Shown here: positions 22,530 through 33,362 of the stretch, piece by piece | Layout: every line of letters starts with the position of its first letter | How positions within the stretch are numbered: position 1 is the first letter of the stretch | Source of the DNA: Aquilaria yunnanensis | Lineage: Eukaryota > Streptophyta > Magnoliopsida > Malvales > Thymelaeaceae | Direction of reading: 5' to 3' | NCBI GenBank assembly: GCA_039654915.1 | Contig: CM077597.1 | Location: 92,134,001 to 92,198,000 of the forward strand | DNA: 64,000 nucleotides | Made by a program: the position numbers and the translations under genes | The notes under the pieces: model-generated | Told to the model about the DNA's origin: nothing | The model's input: the letters and a program-made list of their open reading frames with translations, nothing else | The model's database searches: none

Positions 22530-23956
22530 CTAAATTACATTTTATCCTTTTTATTTCAGAAACCTCTTAAAAGTTCTTGAGGTTTTAAAAAACTTACACT
22601 TATGCCCCTACAATCATTTTTCAAGATTAAAACCAATGAATTAATTACACTTTGGGACCCAAACTCTAATGTTTGTTTAAGTTTTCTCATATAAACTATT
22701 TCATTACTTTTTTTTAAATAATATAATACAATACATCTTTACATATATTGTTCATTTCAACTTACTATCTCCCAAGTATTTTTTTTTCTTATGATTTTAT
22801 TTTTATTTATTTTTCCTTATCTAGATATGTTTTATCTTTATATTTTTAATTTTTAAAATATTTCTAATTAAGGATATCATTTTTATTTTAAAATTGGTTG
22901 TAGTTATTTATTTATTTCTATCTGGAAGCTTCACAAGCATCCTAATTTTTTTTCAAAACTTATTATAATAAATATTAAATATAAAATCAGATAAATGATC
23001 AGGCTTATATTTATAATAATATGAAAACTTCAAAATCGCTTTCATTTCAATTTGTAAATAATTTGTCATCTTGTTAAAAATTTAATTTTATATGTTTATT
23101 CATTAATTAATTGTTTTGTAAGAAGGTCTTATTCAACATAATGCTTATTGATTATTTAATAATTTTTCAGATGCTTAAATGGTTTCCAGTTATAACTCTT
23201 TGACTTCATCTTTGATGTCAAGTGAAATTGAAATCGTTATAAAATTACTATATTTTGGGTTACAATTCACCTACTTTTCACATTTATATTCTTTTGAAAA
23301 ATATTCTTTATCATTATTCTCACTCAAGAGATTATGCTATTTAATGAACAATATTGCTCTTTGTTCTATTCCATTTTCTAGCTGCCACTATTATTCTAAT
23401 AGCTAGTGTATTTTTCAGTTAAAAAAATCAAGAAACATGTTACTAAATGGGAGCTTCTTAGTAGTCAATAAATATATAAAAATAAAATAATCAATATGCA
23501 TTTTGTTGAATAAAGCCTTCTTACAAAATAATTAGTTAATGAACAAATATATAAAATTAAATTTGTAACAAAATGACTAATTATGTATTAATTGACATGA
23601 AAGTGATTTTGAAGTTTTCATATTATTGTAAATATAAGCCTTATCATTTCTTTGATTTTAGATTTAATAGTTACTATTATAAATTTTGAGAAAAAATGAG
23701 GATGCTTGTAAAGCTTACAAATAGAAATATAAAATATGGGCACTATTCATTCAATAGTTCTTTTTTTTTTGAATATTTAGAATATAGTAATAATAAATAA
23801 ATAAAGAAAATTAATTTTAAAATTAAAATGATATCCTTAAATAGAAATATTTTAAAAATTGAAAATATAAAGATAAGAAGATGTACAAATAATGAAAAAT
23901 AAATAAAAATATAATCATAATAAAAAATAAATTGGGAGATAGTAAGTTGAAAGGAA

Positions 23957-23991
<35 letters not shown>

Positions 23992-24215
23992 AAGATTTAT
24001 TATGTTATGTTATTTGAAAAAGACAAGTAATGAAATAATTTATATGTTAAGGAGAAAACTTAAACAAAAAAAAAATGGAATTTGGGTCTCAAAGTATAAT
24101 TAATTCACATGTTTTTTATATTAAAAAATGACTATAGGGGTAAGTGTAGGTCTATTAAAATTTCAGGAGCTTTTAAGAGATTTTTGAAACAAGAGGGGGA
24201 AAATTGTAATTCTCC
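22530..24215. mobile_element. Long inverted-repeat (foldback or MULE-like) element
   Basis: The left arm (about 22,530-23,160) and the complement of the right arm (about 23,465-24,215) align along roughly 600 bases. Shared blocks include CAACTTACTATCTCCCAA, TAAGGATATCATTTT, TTTAAGTTTTCTC and TGATTATTTAAT/TGATTATTTTAT. About 300 unique bases separate the arms. The right arm carries a (GT)14 run at 23,961-23,988 that is absent from the left arm. Long arms without a transposase fit a non-autonomous MULE or foldback element; termini and target duplication were not resolved. Confidence 0.72.
23961..23988. repeat. (GT)n microsatellite in one arm only
   Basis: Fourteen GT units in the right arm of the inverted-repeat element. 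The matching position of the left arm has no such repeat, so the expansion came after arm formation. Confidence 0.92.
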
Positions 24216-24494
24216 CTATAAAATACTAGATGTTGGATTTTTATTGTATTTTATTATTAATTGATTTTTTATGTATATAATGACTTAATGGGCTCATGAG
24301 ATAAATGAAAGAAGAGATAATCATGTTTTGACAACTTCTCAACTTGTAGACTAAATTTCTTTAATTGAAAGATTGTTTAACAACTCACTCGACCTTCATA
24401 TTTTGCAAACGCCTCTAACTCCGTTAATGCAGTCATCTTGATTTTGTTAAATACCGAAAATTGAGTCAATTCTATTGGCTTAATATACTTATGA

Positions 24495-25560
24495 GTTTTG
24501 TGTTTGGTAGACGTTGCAGGATATGCAAACCATGGAAGGCCTAGCTCCATGGAATATGGATGGCCCCGTAATTGCTGTCCAATCCTTGCAACCTTATCTC
24601 ATGTCTCAAGATCGTTCCTTCACCTCCATTTCGACATGGGTACAAGTCCATCATCTCCCTTTCATGTAGGTCAATCAACCCGGGTTGCTCGGGACATAGC
24701 CGAGCAAGTTAGCCTGGTTTTGGAAATCGATATGGTAGAGCTAGAGATGTAAAAAAATACCATATCCTCCCAAAACATGGCTATTTAAATCCTAACCCGA
24801 CCCTTACTCGCAAAGTCATAGGGAGGATATGGGTTTAACTTATCCTACCCGACGCTACACGTACCCTTCTTAAATTAATATATTTATATTCAAAATAAGA
24901 TTTTATTTCAAAACTAAAATTATAATTTAAGATATATTATCTTACACTAATTTAGTTTATGATTTTTTAAGTATTAATTAATTGTAAATATAAACATTCT
25001 TTTGAGAATATATGTAAATATATATAAAAAATTTCTAAAAAAATTAAACATATGTGTTAAAATAGATTGGTGAATAGTACCCGTCTATCCGTGGGGTGGA
25101 TACTACCCAAACCCGATTACTCGAGTGGAGGGTTTGGGATTAGCTATATCCAGCCCAAACTCAACCCATTAATATTCCTAGGTAGAGCATCGCTTGTATA
25201 GGTGTCATTATATCCGATTCTGAACAATCTTTATCCTTGTAGATCCGCTTTCCTGGGATTCTATCTTCATTTGCAAAACGGGGAAGAAAATGTGGGTGTA
25301 ATTCTGCTAAGAAAAAGTCTTTCAAATCTACAAAAATTGTGGATGCATTAGCCATTCTCGTACTCACTATCATACATTTATCTTCGAGGCTTTTTGGGCA
25401 TTCCAAAATTGTCTATGTTAGACGCAACTCTCAAATTTGGATAATATTTGGTGTGACTATTTTGCTCCTTTGTTCTCTAATGAACTCCAGGCTTTTGGAT
25501 CATTGGAAAGAAGCACGGTATATTGTAACTACAATCATGTATTAAGTTTTTATGATTTTT
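24495..25560 (+). mobile_element. LINE ORF1-like (DUF4283) relic, copy 1
   Basis: The frame from about 24,510 reads MQTMEGLAPWNMDGPVIAVQ, SLQPYLMSQDRSF and ISTWVQVHHLPFM, then a stop. That is the core of DUF4283, found in ORF1 of plant LINEs and related nucleic-acid-binding proteins. Further degraded sequence continues to about 25,560 after a 439-bp hAT insertion at 24,742-25,180. A sister copy starts near 27,040; the two align over at least 1 kb. Confidence 0.7.
24742..25180. mobile_element. Non-autonomous hAT element (439 bp) with 8-bp target duplication
   Basis: It is flanked by GGTAGAGC on both sides (24,734-24,741 and 25,181-25,188), the 8-bp duplication typical of hAT elements. It starts TAGAGATGTAAAA and ends ATTAATATTCCTA. 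The interior holds ACCCGACCC-type wording common to plant hAT derivatives. The sister LINE copy at 27.3 kb lacks it and shows the empty site. Confidence 0.9.
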
Positions 25561-25904
25561 TAACTTTTGAAGCCAAAAAATTAAATATTAATAAATTTTT
25601 AATTTTTATAATGAACATCGCAAAAGTATTTCTTAAAATTCTTAAAGTATAGGATTCTAATAAATATAAAACTTGAATAAATAAATATAGCAATACATAA
25701 TTTAATTAAATTATCAATAGTTGAAATGAATTGATCCTAAGTTTTGACTATTTCAATCCTTAATGTTTAATTTCTTCTCCATTATATCTCTTTGTATTAG
25801 ATCAAGTAAAATTCTTCAAAACTTTGATAAAAAGAGTTTTACTTGAACTTGCTACCATTTGTTTTCATACAGGTCTTATTATTACAAAACCTATTGTGCA
25901 CATA
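25561..25904. repeat. AT-rich flank shared with 29,770-30,125
   Basis: About 345 bases aligning in order with 29,770-30,125 (for example AAAGTATAGGATTCTAATAA and TTGAATAAATAAAT), showing that the duplicated segment extends past the LINE relic. Non-coding. Confidence 0.8.
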
Positions 25905-26047
25905 TGTACAAATAAGAGAAAATTACAAAAACATTCATACGGTTTGGACTAACCTACCTTTTGTCCCTTTATTTTAAAAAACTTACATTTTACTCCCTAC
26001 TTTCTTTACATTATTTGACATCAACTTTTGAAACTTTAATTTAAACT
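25905..26047. repeat. Left part of a MULE-like arm, interrupted by a CACTA end
   Basis: This matches the left arm of the element at 30,129-30,575 (CTTACATTTTAC, ATTTGACATCAACTTTTGAAA versus a near copy there). It stops after TAATTTAAACT, where CACTAGAAAAG begins. Confidence 0.65.
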
Positions 26048-26850
26048 CACTAGAAAAGAAAACAGCTGAAGCAACTAAATTATGTGATTGAAAATTATGC
26101 GATTGAAAATCAGTCACAACAAAAGTTAGTCGCATCTCAGTTACAATAAAGTGGGTCAGTCACTAAGATGTGACTGAAAATTTCAGTTGCAAATTTTCAG
26201 GTATATCTTAGTCATATATTTCAAAGAAAATATATTTTTTTTGTCATATTCAGTAGCATATATTAAAATATTACCCCTTTTAGTCATTTAGTCAATTGCA
26301 TATTTTCATAAAATTGACTTTCAGTCACATCTTAGTCACATTAAAATTATCAATTGCAAATTCAGTCACATTTTTCTAGCATTTACATCTCCCGTTTCCT
26401 TCTTCCTCACTTTCCTTTCTTTTCAGGTTTTTCCTTCCCCTGCTCTGCGTCTCTGCTTCTTTTTCTCAAATTGCTTCTTTGGTCAGGCTAAAGCTTTGTT
26501 GTTTTCGCATGGTATCACTCATGGCTTTAGTTATCGATCAGTGTAGCGGTAATTGATATTTGTATTTTAGATTTTTTTAAAAAAACATGTTATTTATAGT
26601 TGTATATGTGTATAATACATATGCATATAGATAAACCATAATAAACCGTAGAATATCTGTCAATGATTATTGATACATTAAGAAATACTATGAATATATG
26701 GTAACTGCAATGATCTGCAATTAATGTATATACATAATATGTCTCTATTTGAGAATCATTGATTGTCCAAGTTGGATAGTTAAGAAATGAAAAAAATTTG
26801 TACCACACTTTTATACTTGTCATTTATCTTAATGGTAGATAAATTACAGT
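26048..26850 (+). mobile_element. CACTA (En/Spm) terminus with subterminal motif array
   Basis: It begins CACTAGAAAAGAAAACAGC, a plant CACTA-type tip, after ACT (26,045-26,047). Next come about ten variants in both orientations of AGTCACATCTTAGTCACA and TGTGACTGAAAATTTCAGT to about 26,370. Dense short subterminal repeats of this kind bind TNPA-type proteins in CACTA elements. CT-rich leader-like DNA follows (26,390-26,530). No transposase is attached, so this is an end fragment or a deletion derivative. Confidence 0.6.
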
Positions 26851-27552
26851 TGCATGAAACCTCATTCCTTGAAAGCTGGATTTGAGATTTTTGTCTCAAG
26901 TCAAGATGCATTATGAGGAACTAAGATAAGATGCTACCGAAATTTATCCATATTATCCAGTCTAACAACTCACCCGACCTTCAACTTCGCTTATTTGGAA
27001 AAATCATTGACCGTTGCTGCTTTATACCACATTATCTTCAATCTTACATGAACTATGCATGGCAACTCGACAGTTGGCCAAAACAAATTCATCATTTGCT
27101 TCCAGACGTTGCCAGATATGCAAACCATGGAAGGCCTAGCTTCATGGAATATGGATGGCACCATAATGTTGTCCAATGCTTGCAACCGCATCTCACCATT
27201 TCAATATGGGTACAAGTCCATCATCTTTTTTTCATGCATGTCAATCAAGCGGTTGCTCAGGACATAGCTGAGCGAGTTAGACCAGTTTTGGAAATCTATA
27301 TGACAGAGCATCGGTCATATCTATGGCATTACATTTGATTCTGAACAATCCTTAACCTTGCGGATCCTTTTTTCCCATGATTCTATCTTTATTTGCAATA
27401 CAAGGAGGAAATATGGGTGTAATTCCACTGGGGAAAGGTCTTTAAAATTTGTAAAAATTGTGGATGCACTGTCCATTCTTATGCTCACTATCTTCACTTA
27501 TGTCCGAGGCTTTTTAGAATTTCTAAATTGTCTATGGTAGATGTAACTCTCA

Positions 27553-29640
27553 CATGCACAAGACTTGTGTGCATCAAGCACATCTGTGCGCTTGGACACA
27601 AGTCTACTTAGATCAATTGAGCGAGTCTTAGACATATTTCCATATTGGACTAAACAATTAGTTGTTGTGGAGTTGGGATGGGTAGGTATGAGTTATAATA
27701 GCTGGGAAAAGAGCCAGCTGGCTTTCTGACTTTCTTCTTCTCTTTCCCGTTCTTTTTTCCATTTACTTCTTTTTTCGTTTTTCTTTCTGTCTTTTTAACT
27801 GTGTTTTGCTGCTTTTAGTAGTCTTTACCAACTTTCTCTTACTTTTTTTTTTGTCCAGATTTTTCTTTTTTCTTTTTTGCGTTTTACTCCCTTTTTTTTA
27901 TTTAACTATTTTTTGTTCTTACTGTCATTTTTTGCCTTGCATCATCTTATTCTATTTAACTATTTCGTCTTACCCCTTTTTTCCTTCTTTTGTTATTTTA
28001 TTTCTTTTTTTATTTTTTATTTAACTTTTTTTTTGTCTTTTTCCAATTTTATTCATTTTTTATTTTTGAGATCTATACCAAGAGCAATGTATAAAAGAAC
28101 AAATTGATAAACATTAAACGAACATATTGAAAAGTAAATATTGTTAATATCGAAAGAACAGATTGATCTTCTTAAAAGAACAGATTGATAACATTAAAAA
28201 AAACAAGTTGATAACATTTTTGTTCTTTTATTAGTAGTAATTTGTTCATTTATTCGTATGTGTTTGTTTTTTTATCGGTTTACATTTTTTCTTTCATAAT
28301 TTCTTGATTGTTCTTTTATAGAAAATAATATTTTATTCTCTTACTCATTATTTGTTATTTTATTAGTAGTTTTTTGCTTTTTATTAGTATGTGTTTGTTC
28401 TTTTTATTGTAGGTGTTTATTCTTTTTTTAATTCATACTTATTCTTTTTCAGTTCCTATGTGTTTGTTATTTTTTTTTAGTTCATGTTTGTTCCTAGTTG
28501 AACTTGATGTTTATTTTTTTATTCATATTTTTTTATTCATAGTTATTTGTTCTTTTATTTGTATATGTATGTTTTTTTATCAGTTTATGTTTGTTTCTTT
28601 AGATGAACCAGTTGTTTATTTTTTATTAGTAGCTATTTTTGTTTTTATTAGTAACAATTTATTTTTGTATACTGTTCTTTTACAGAAAATCTTCTTTTAT
28701 TCACTAACTAGCTGTTTGTTTTTTTAGTAGTACGTGTCTGTTTTTATGTTAGTAGGTGTTTGTTCTTTTGTTGGTAATTCATATTTATTCTTTTTCAATT
28801 CGTATGTGTTTGCTCATTTTTTTGTTCATGTTTATTTCTAGATAAACTTGATGTTTATTCTTTTATTTGTATGTGTTTGTTCTTTTATTGGTTCATATTT
28901 GTTTCTTTAGATGAACACGTTATTTGTTCTTTTATTAGTAGCTATTTATACTTTTGTTATTAACAATTTGTTCTTTTATCATTTCCTGATTGTTCTTTTA
29001 GAGAAAATATTTTTTATTCACTTACTATTTATTTGTTCCTTTATTAGTAGCTATTTGTTCTTTTATCAATAAATTTTTTTTTTAGTAGGTGTTTATTCTT
29101 TTGTTTGTTCATGTTTATTCTTTTTTAGTCCTATGTATTTGTTCTTTTTTTTGTTCATTTTTGTTCTTCTAAAATAAGAATAATATAAGAACGGAAAAAT
29201 GGAACAAAAATAAGAAAAAAGGTAGCAAATTAAAAAAAGGAATAAAACGGGGAAACAAAATAAGAGACAAAACTTGAAATAAAAAAAATGAAAAAGAAAA
29301 GGAAAACTGGAAAAGTGACAAAATGATAATAAAATATAAAGTTGGAAAAATGTAAAAAAAAAAAACAAAGCTGGAAAAAAAATTAAAGGATGAAAGAGAA
29401 ACATTTAAAAAAATGCTGTGTATCCCTAGGGTGATTCGAACGCAAGAGCACATGTTTTAACTCCCACGCTCTAACCAACTCTGCCAAATGCGGATATTTG
29501 TTGCGTTACTCCATACACTTTAATATGAATCGAATTTGGTTGTGTCATTGCATGCTTCTTGATAAATGAGGCTAAAATGACAATTGTTTAATTTTTTAGG
29601 AATGACGCATGACATAAGCCTGGCTCATCAAAGAGCTACT
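27553..29640. mobile_element. 2.1-kb insertion with pyrimidine/purine arms
   Basis: Defined by comparison with copy 1 of the LINE relic, which lacks it. About 27,715-28,060 is very rich in T and C; about 29,165-29,405 is the matching A and G-rich arm, giving a rough inverted repeat. Between them (28,080-29,160) are many degenerate copies of TTTGTTCTTTTATTAGTAG. Flanking words ACTCTCA and ACTTCA may be a decayed target duplication. The class is uncertain, perhaps MULE-like. The long Phe/Leu/Ser-rich frames are products of base composition. Confidence 0.65.
29424..29486 (-). other. tRNA-derived sequence with A-box and B-box motifs
   Basis: Minus strand: TGGCAGAGTTGGTTAGAGC (A-box region of a tRNA gene), then after 28 bases GTTCGAATC (B-box). 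The D-stem and anticodon stem do not pair properly and the acceptor stem is missing, so it is not a working tRNA gene. It sits at the right end of the 2.1-kb insertion. It may be the head of a SINE or a tRNA fragment carried by the transposon. Confidence 0.55.
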
Positions 29641-29790
29641 TCAAATTTGAATAATACTGGACATAATTAGTTTGCTCCTTTATTCTCTAGTGAACTCCAG
29701 GCTATTGGACCCTTGGACAGAAGCACGGTATATCGTGACTACAATTATGCATTAAGTTTTTATGATATTTAAACTCTTAAAGCTAAAAAA

Positions 29791-30128
29791 TTAAGTATTA
29801 ATAATTTTTTTTTATTTTTATAATAAACATTGTAAAATTATTTCTTGAAATTCTTAAAGTATAGGATTCTAATAAATATAAAACTTGAATAAATAAATGT
29901 AGCATTACATAATTTAATTAAATTATTAATAGTTGAAATGAATTGATGGTAAATTTTAACTGTTTCACTCCTTAAAGTTTAATTTCTTCTCCATTATATT
30001 TCTTTGTATTAGATTAAGTAAAATTCTTGAAAACTTTGATAAAAGAGTTTTACTGAACTTGCTGCCATTTTTTTTCATACAGGTCTTATTATTACAAAAC
30101 ATACCATGGACACATGTACAAGTAAGCA
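29791..30128. repeat. AT-rich flank shared with 25,561-25,904
   Basis: Second copy of the non-coding flank described at 25,561-25,904. The alignment continues into the MULE-like arm that starts at 30,129. Confidence 0.8.
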
Positions 30129-30575
30129 AAATTATAAAAACACCCCTGTGGTTTGACTAACCTACATTTTGCCCCTCTACTTTAAAAAACTTACATTTTA
30201 CACCGTTCTTCCTTTATAGTATCTAACAATAACTTCTGAAACCCTAATTTAAACTGTATGGTAACTATCTTATAGTAATTTTAAATTTTTTAACTCTTTT
30301 TTCCCAGCTAACCAACCTTCTAAAAAAATAATAATGTGCATTTATAAGGAGGAAAATGTATATAAAAAAAGAAAAAAATTGATAAATTAAAAATATCTAT
30401 TTACTATAAAAAAATATTGGAGAGATTTAAATTGCTGAAAGATGAATATTATAGAGTTTAAATTAAAATTTTAGAAGTTATTGTCAAACAATGTAAAAAA
30501 GATAGGGACAAGGTATAGATTTTTAAAAATAAAGATAGCAAAGTGAGAGTAGGATAAACTTAAGGGGTAGTTATA
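30129..30575. mobile_element. Small MULE-like inverted-repeat element
   Basis: The left arm (about 30,129-30,300) and the complement of the right arm (about 30,410-30,575) align: CCTAATTTAAACTGTATGG versus TTTAATTTAAACTCTATAAT, and a shared ATAACTTCTRAAA block. Both ends carry the TTATAA...ACCCC wording. Copies of its right half recur in the tandem units at 56.2, 57.2 and 58.3 kb. No coding. Confidence 0.62.
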
Positions 30576-31130
30576 AGTTTCCAATGCAAATAAACATACT
30601 ACATTTTTAGCAAAGAAAAATTGTTGCATTCATGGAACTTGCACATCAAGTGCGTGTTAGTCCACGCGCAAAAGGCTGGGCGCATGAGAACACAGATTTT
30701 CTGTTTCTTTAACCTTTCGTTAATTTCAATAAAAAATAACCTTTCGTTAACTAAATAAAAAAGTTTAAACTAAACCCAAAAATTTTTCTTTTACGCAAAA
30801 AAATTATTAAGATAATGGTCGTTTTGCCTTCATTAGAAAAAAAAAACGCAAAGATACTAACATATTCGGTTTATCTAAAGTTGGCTAAATGTTTTTTCCT
30901 AATTTTTTTCTTTTATCTTTTCATTAACTAACCCATCATTACATATTACAATTTTTTAAAAAAATAAACCCAAAAAATTTTCTTTTACCTCAAAAAATTA
31001 TTGAGATAATGATCATTTTTATATTCCTTAAAAAAATTTTGAGATAATGATCATTTTTATATTTCTTAAAAAATTATTGAGATGATGATCATTTTTATAT
31101 ACCTAAAACAAATTTTCTTTTACATCAAAA
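30576..31130 (-). repeat. Dispersed composite repeat, complement of the 57-58 kb unit
   Basis: On the minus strand it carries CTTGATGTGCAAGTTCCATG, GCAACAATTTTTCTTTGC and CATTTAGCCAACTTTAGA, the words that also link the tandem units at 55.8-58.3 kb and the repeat at 9.34-9.7 kb. Near its end (about 30,988-31,107) a roughly 45-bp unit with TTGAGATAATGATCATTTTT is repeated three times in tandem. Confidence 0.65.
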
Positions 31131-31132
31131 AA

Positions 31133-31644
31133 TTGGAAATGTTCCAAATTTCCCTTTATAGTTTGACTCCTAGATCAGATTGTCCACTATAGTTTTTTTT
31201 TTTTGTTCCAATATGGCCACTCATGTTATAGTTTGAGACCAAATTCATAATTACTGTTAAAACCTAATGGTAAATGTGGGAAATTGTTGGTATTAAAATC
31301 TTGGGATACTAATGAAACGTTTAACAAACTTTGAGAACTTTTTGTAATTTACAATTTCCATTTTTCTTGTGCGTCAGGCACTACATCAGTCACTGATGGA
31401 TCCGCTACTATGCGTCAGAAGCAATGGTGAAAGATGTAACATTTGACATCATTATTTGTAACTGAACCACTATCATATTTAAAATCCAGTGATCATAAGC
31501 ACATTGATATTGAATGAATGAGTTTCATTTAATTGAAATTCGGGTTTTTTGTAACATTGAAATACGATAACTAATTTAAGTATCGTTTCTAGAGGGATCA
31601 CTGGAGAATCCGTTGATGGATGGTAGTGGTTGATTGGTTATCAC

Positions 31645-31706
<62 letters not shown>

Positions 31707-31945
31707 GGTAAATTACATAAAATTTCTAAAATTTGTTAAAAGTAAGATAAGTACCCTAACATCAACAGTTGCCCACATTTACAGATTTTTAACAATTAGT
31801 GGCATATTTGCTCCCAAACCGTAACATTAATGGTTAATCTAGCACTAAATTATAACTTTAGTGGCCATATCAAAACCAAAGAAAACTCTAGTTGGCAATC
31901 CGTTTTAGAAGCCAAATTATAGTGGGAAATTTGGAACTTTTCCAA
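31133..31945. mobile_element. Inverted-repeat DNA transposon (813 bp)
   Basis: Left end TTGGAAATGTTCCAAATTTC and right end (complement) TTGGAAAAGTTCCAAATTTC differ at one base. Homology of the arms continues for about 100 bases with more change (CAGATTGTCCACTATAG versus CGGATTGCCAACTAGAG; ATATGGCCACT on both sides). A target duplication cannot be read because both flanks are A-runs. The interior holds a (GA)27 microsatellite and no gene. MULE-type by arm length, but the class is not proved. Confidence 0.75.
31649..31703. repeat. (AG)n microsatellite
   Basis: About 27 AG units. The Glu/Arg-repeat frame across it is an artefact. Confidence 0.97.
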
Positions 31946-32314
31946 AAAAAAAAAAACATAAAACTTACATGATGACGACACATCCCATCAGGCACATAAT
32001 CAAGGAACTTCATCCAAGTTCAAAACAAATGACTCTCAAATTTTGAAAAAAAATCAAGTAACTAAGATTTGAAAAATGTTAGTTTAGTTAATCAAATAGA
32101 CAATGTTAGTGCCATGTCTGTAGTTCCGTCAGTTAAAAAAGTTTTAGGACTAATAGAGTTGACAATTTTGATGTTATAGCACTTGTTTTGACAAATCAAG
32201 TAATTTTAAGACTCATTAAGCAAAAGTGAAAGAAATGTAGAACTGAAAATGTCCTTTCCCCAAAAATCATTGGTACATGTTACCAATTCAGATTTGCTTT
32301 TACTCTGTTACTGG
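31946..32314. other. Spacer
   Basis: About 370 bases with no recognised gene or element. Confidence 0.35.
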
Positions 32315-33275
32315 TAGGGGTGAGCATGGTTCGGGTTGGTTCGGTTTTATGGTGGAACCGAACCAACCTAAAATGGCATCGGTTCTAAAATATTTCTATC
32401 CAACCTGAGAACTGAGAACTAAACAAAACTAGAACCATAGTTCTGAGTTTTCGGTTCTAGTTCTCATATTTTTTTATTTATACCATATACATATAACAAC
32501 ATCAAAATTTAATAAAATTGCATCCATAACCAGTTTTATGAAATATTCAGCATAATATACAATTAAAATAATATTTAAATATATGTACTTAGACACATTC
32601 AAAAGAGTTTAAAATTTTGTTATTACCAAAATGATTCAAAAGAGTTGCTTGTAGAGTATCTTTCATCTTAACTAGTTTACTTCCCTCCAATAATTTCAAT
32701 ATTTGCATGACATTCAATATGGAAAGCCGAGCCTTTAAGATCAACTTCTTCAATATCAAAACTAAAAATATGTTAATTTCATGAAATTTCTAGTTTTGCA
32801 TGACTCATAAATGAGAAAACATGATGATTGTATTATGGAGAGTAATTTGGAGTGGAAGATAGAAAGTAAAATGACCTATAAGTAATTGGTTTAGAAAACG
32901 AAATGATTTCAGTGAATATGAAGAAATTTCGTAAATGATGTCACAACTTCCATTCTATTTCAATTTAGAACATCAGTTTAAGGGTTTAATATAAAAACAC
33001 AAAATGACCTTCATAGTTCATAAGTCTTCACAAATACATATATATGGATATATTAGTAATACTATAATATATATATATATATATTTTCTGGTTCAGTTCT
33101 ATCTCGGGGTTGGTTCCATTTTATGGTTAGTTGCATATAGAATCAGAACCAATTCAAAAACTGCTAGTTCTCTTATATGTGGAACCAACCTGGGAACAAT
33201 GATCAATTTTTATTCAACCCAATGGGGATGGTTCGGGTTAGATTCCACGTTTATCCAACACATACTCACCCTTTA
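32315..33275. mobile_element. hAT-like non-autonomous element
   Basis: The left end TAGGGGTGAGCATGGTTCGG resembles the complement of the right end (AAGGGTGAGTATG). The interior near both ends is full of GGTTCGG, GAACCGAACC and GGTTCTAGTTCT words, typical of plant hAT derivatives. No clean 8-bp target duplication was found, so the boundary is approximate, particularly on the right. Confidence 0.6.
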
Positions 33276-33362
33276 TTTTCTGATCTTGACTCGAATTTTT
33301 CTCGAAGGAAAATGTTAAACTTTATATTATGGTAAATCTCTCCAATTATGTTCATTTAGTGA
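33255..33362. repeat. ~105-bp dispersed repeat, second copy at 39,928-40,030
   Basis: CCAACACATACTCACCC, then GATCTTGACTCGA, TCGAAGGAAAATGTTAAAC and TCTCCAATTATGTTCATTTAG occur in the same order at 39,928-40,030 with only a few changes. It spans the right end of the hAT-like element and DNA beyond it, so it is older flank or a co-duplicated piece. Confidence 0.85.

Larger units (their letters stand above)
27040..29790 (+). mobile_element. LINE ORF1-like (DUF4283) relic, copy 2, split by an insertion
   Basis: Reads NKFIICFQTLPDMQTMEGLA and SWNMDGTIML, then in another frame ISIWVQVHHL. This aligns with copy 1 at 24.5 kb and keeps slightly more of the domain. It is interrupted after GTAACTCTCA (27,552) and resumes at TCAAATTTGAATAATACTGG (29,641), where copy 1 is continuous. 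Frame breaks show it is non-functional. Confidence 0.7.

Noticed and set aside
27806..28727. Long Phe/Leu/Ser-rich ORFs that look like multi-pass membrane proteins
   Set aside because: They follow from the T/C-rich composition and a degenerate TTTGTTCTTTTA array, occur in several frames at once, and have no domain or codon pattern of a real gene.
29093..29453. Minus-strand Phe-rich ORFs
   Set aside because: Same cause as above: the A/G-rich arm read on the other strand.
29424..29486. Functional tRNA gene
   Set aside because: Only A- and B-box-like words are present; acceptor, D and anticodon stems do not fold.
31630..31824. ORF with an Arg-Glu repeat
   Set aside because: It translates an (AG)n microsatellite inside a DNA transposon.
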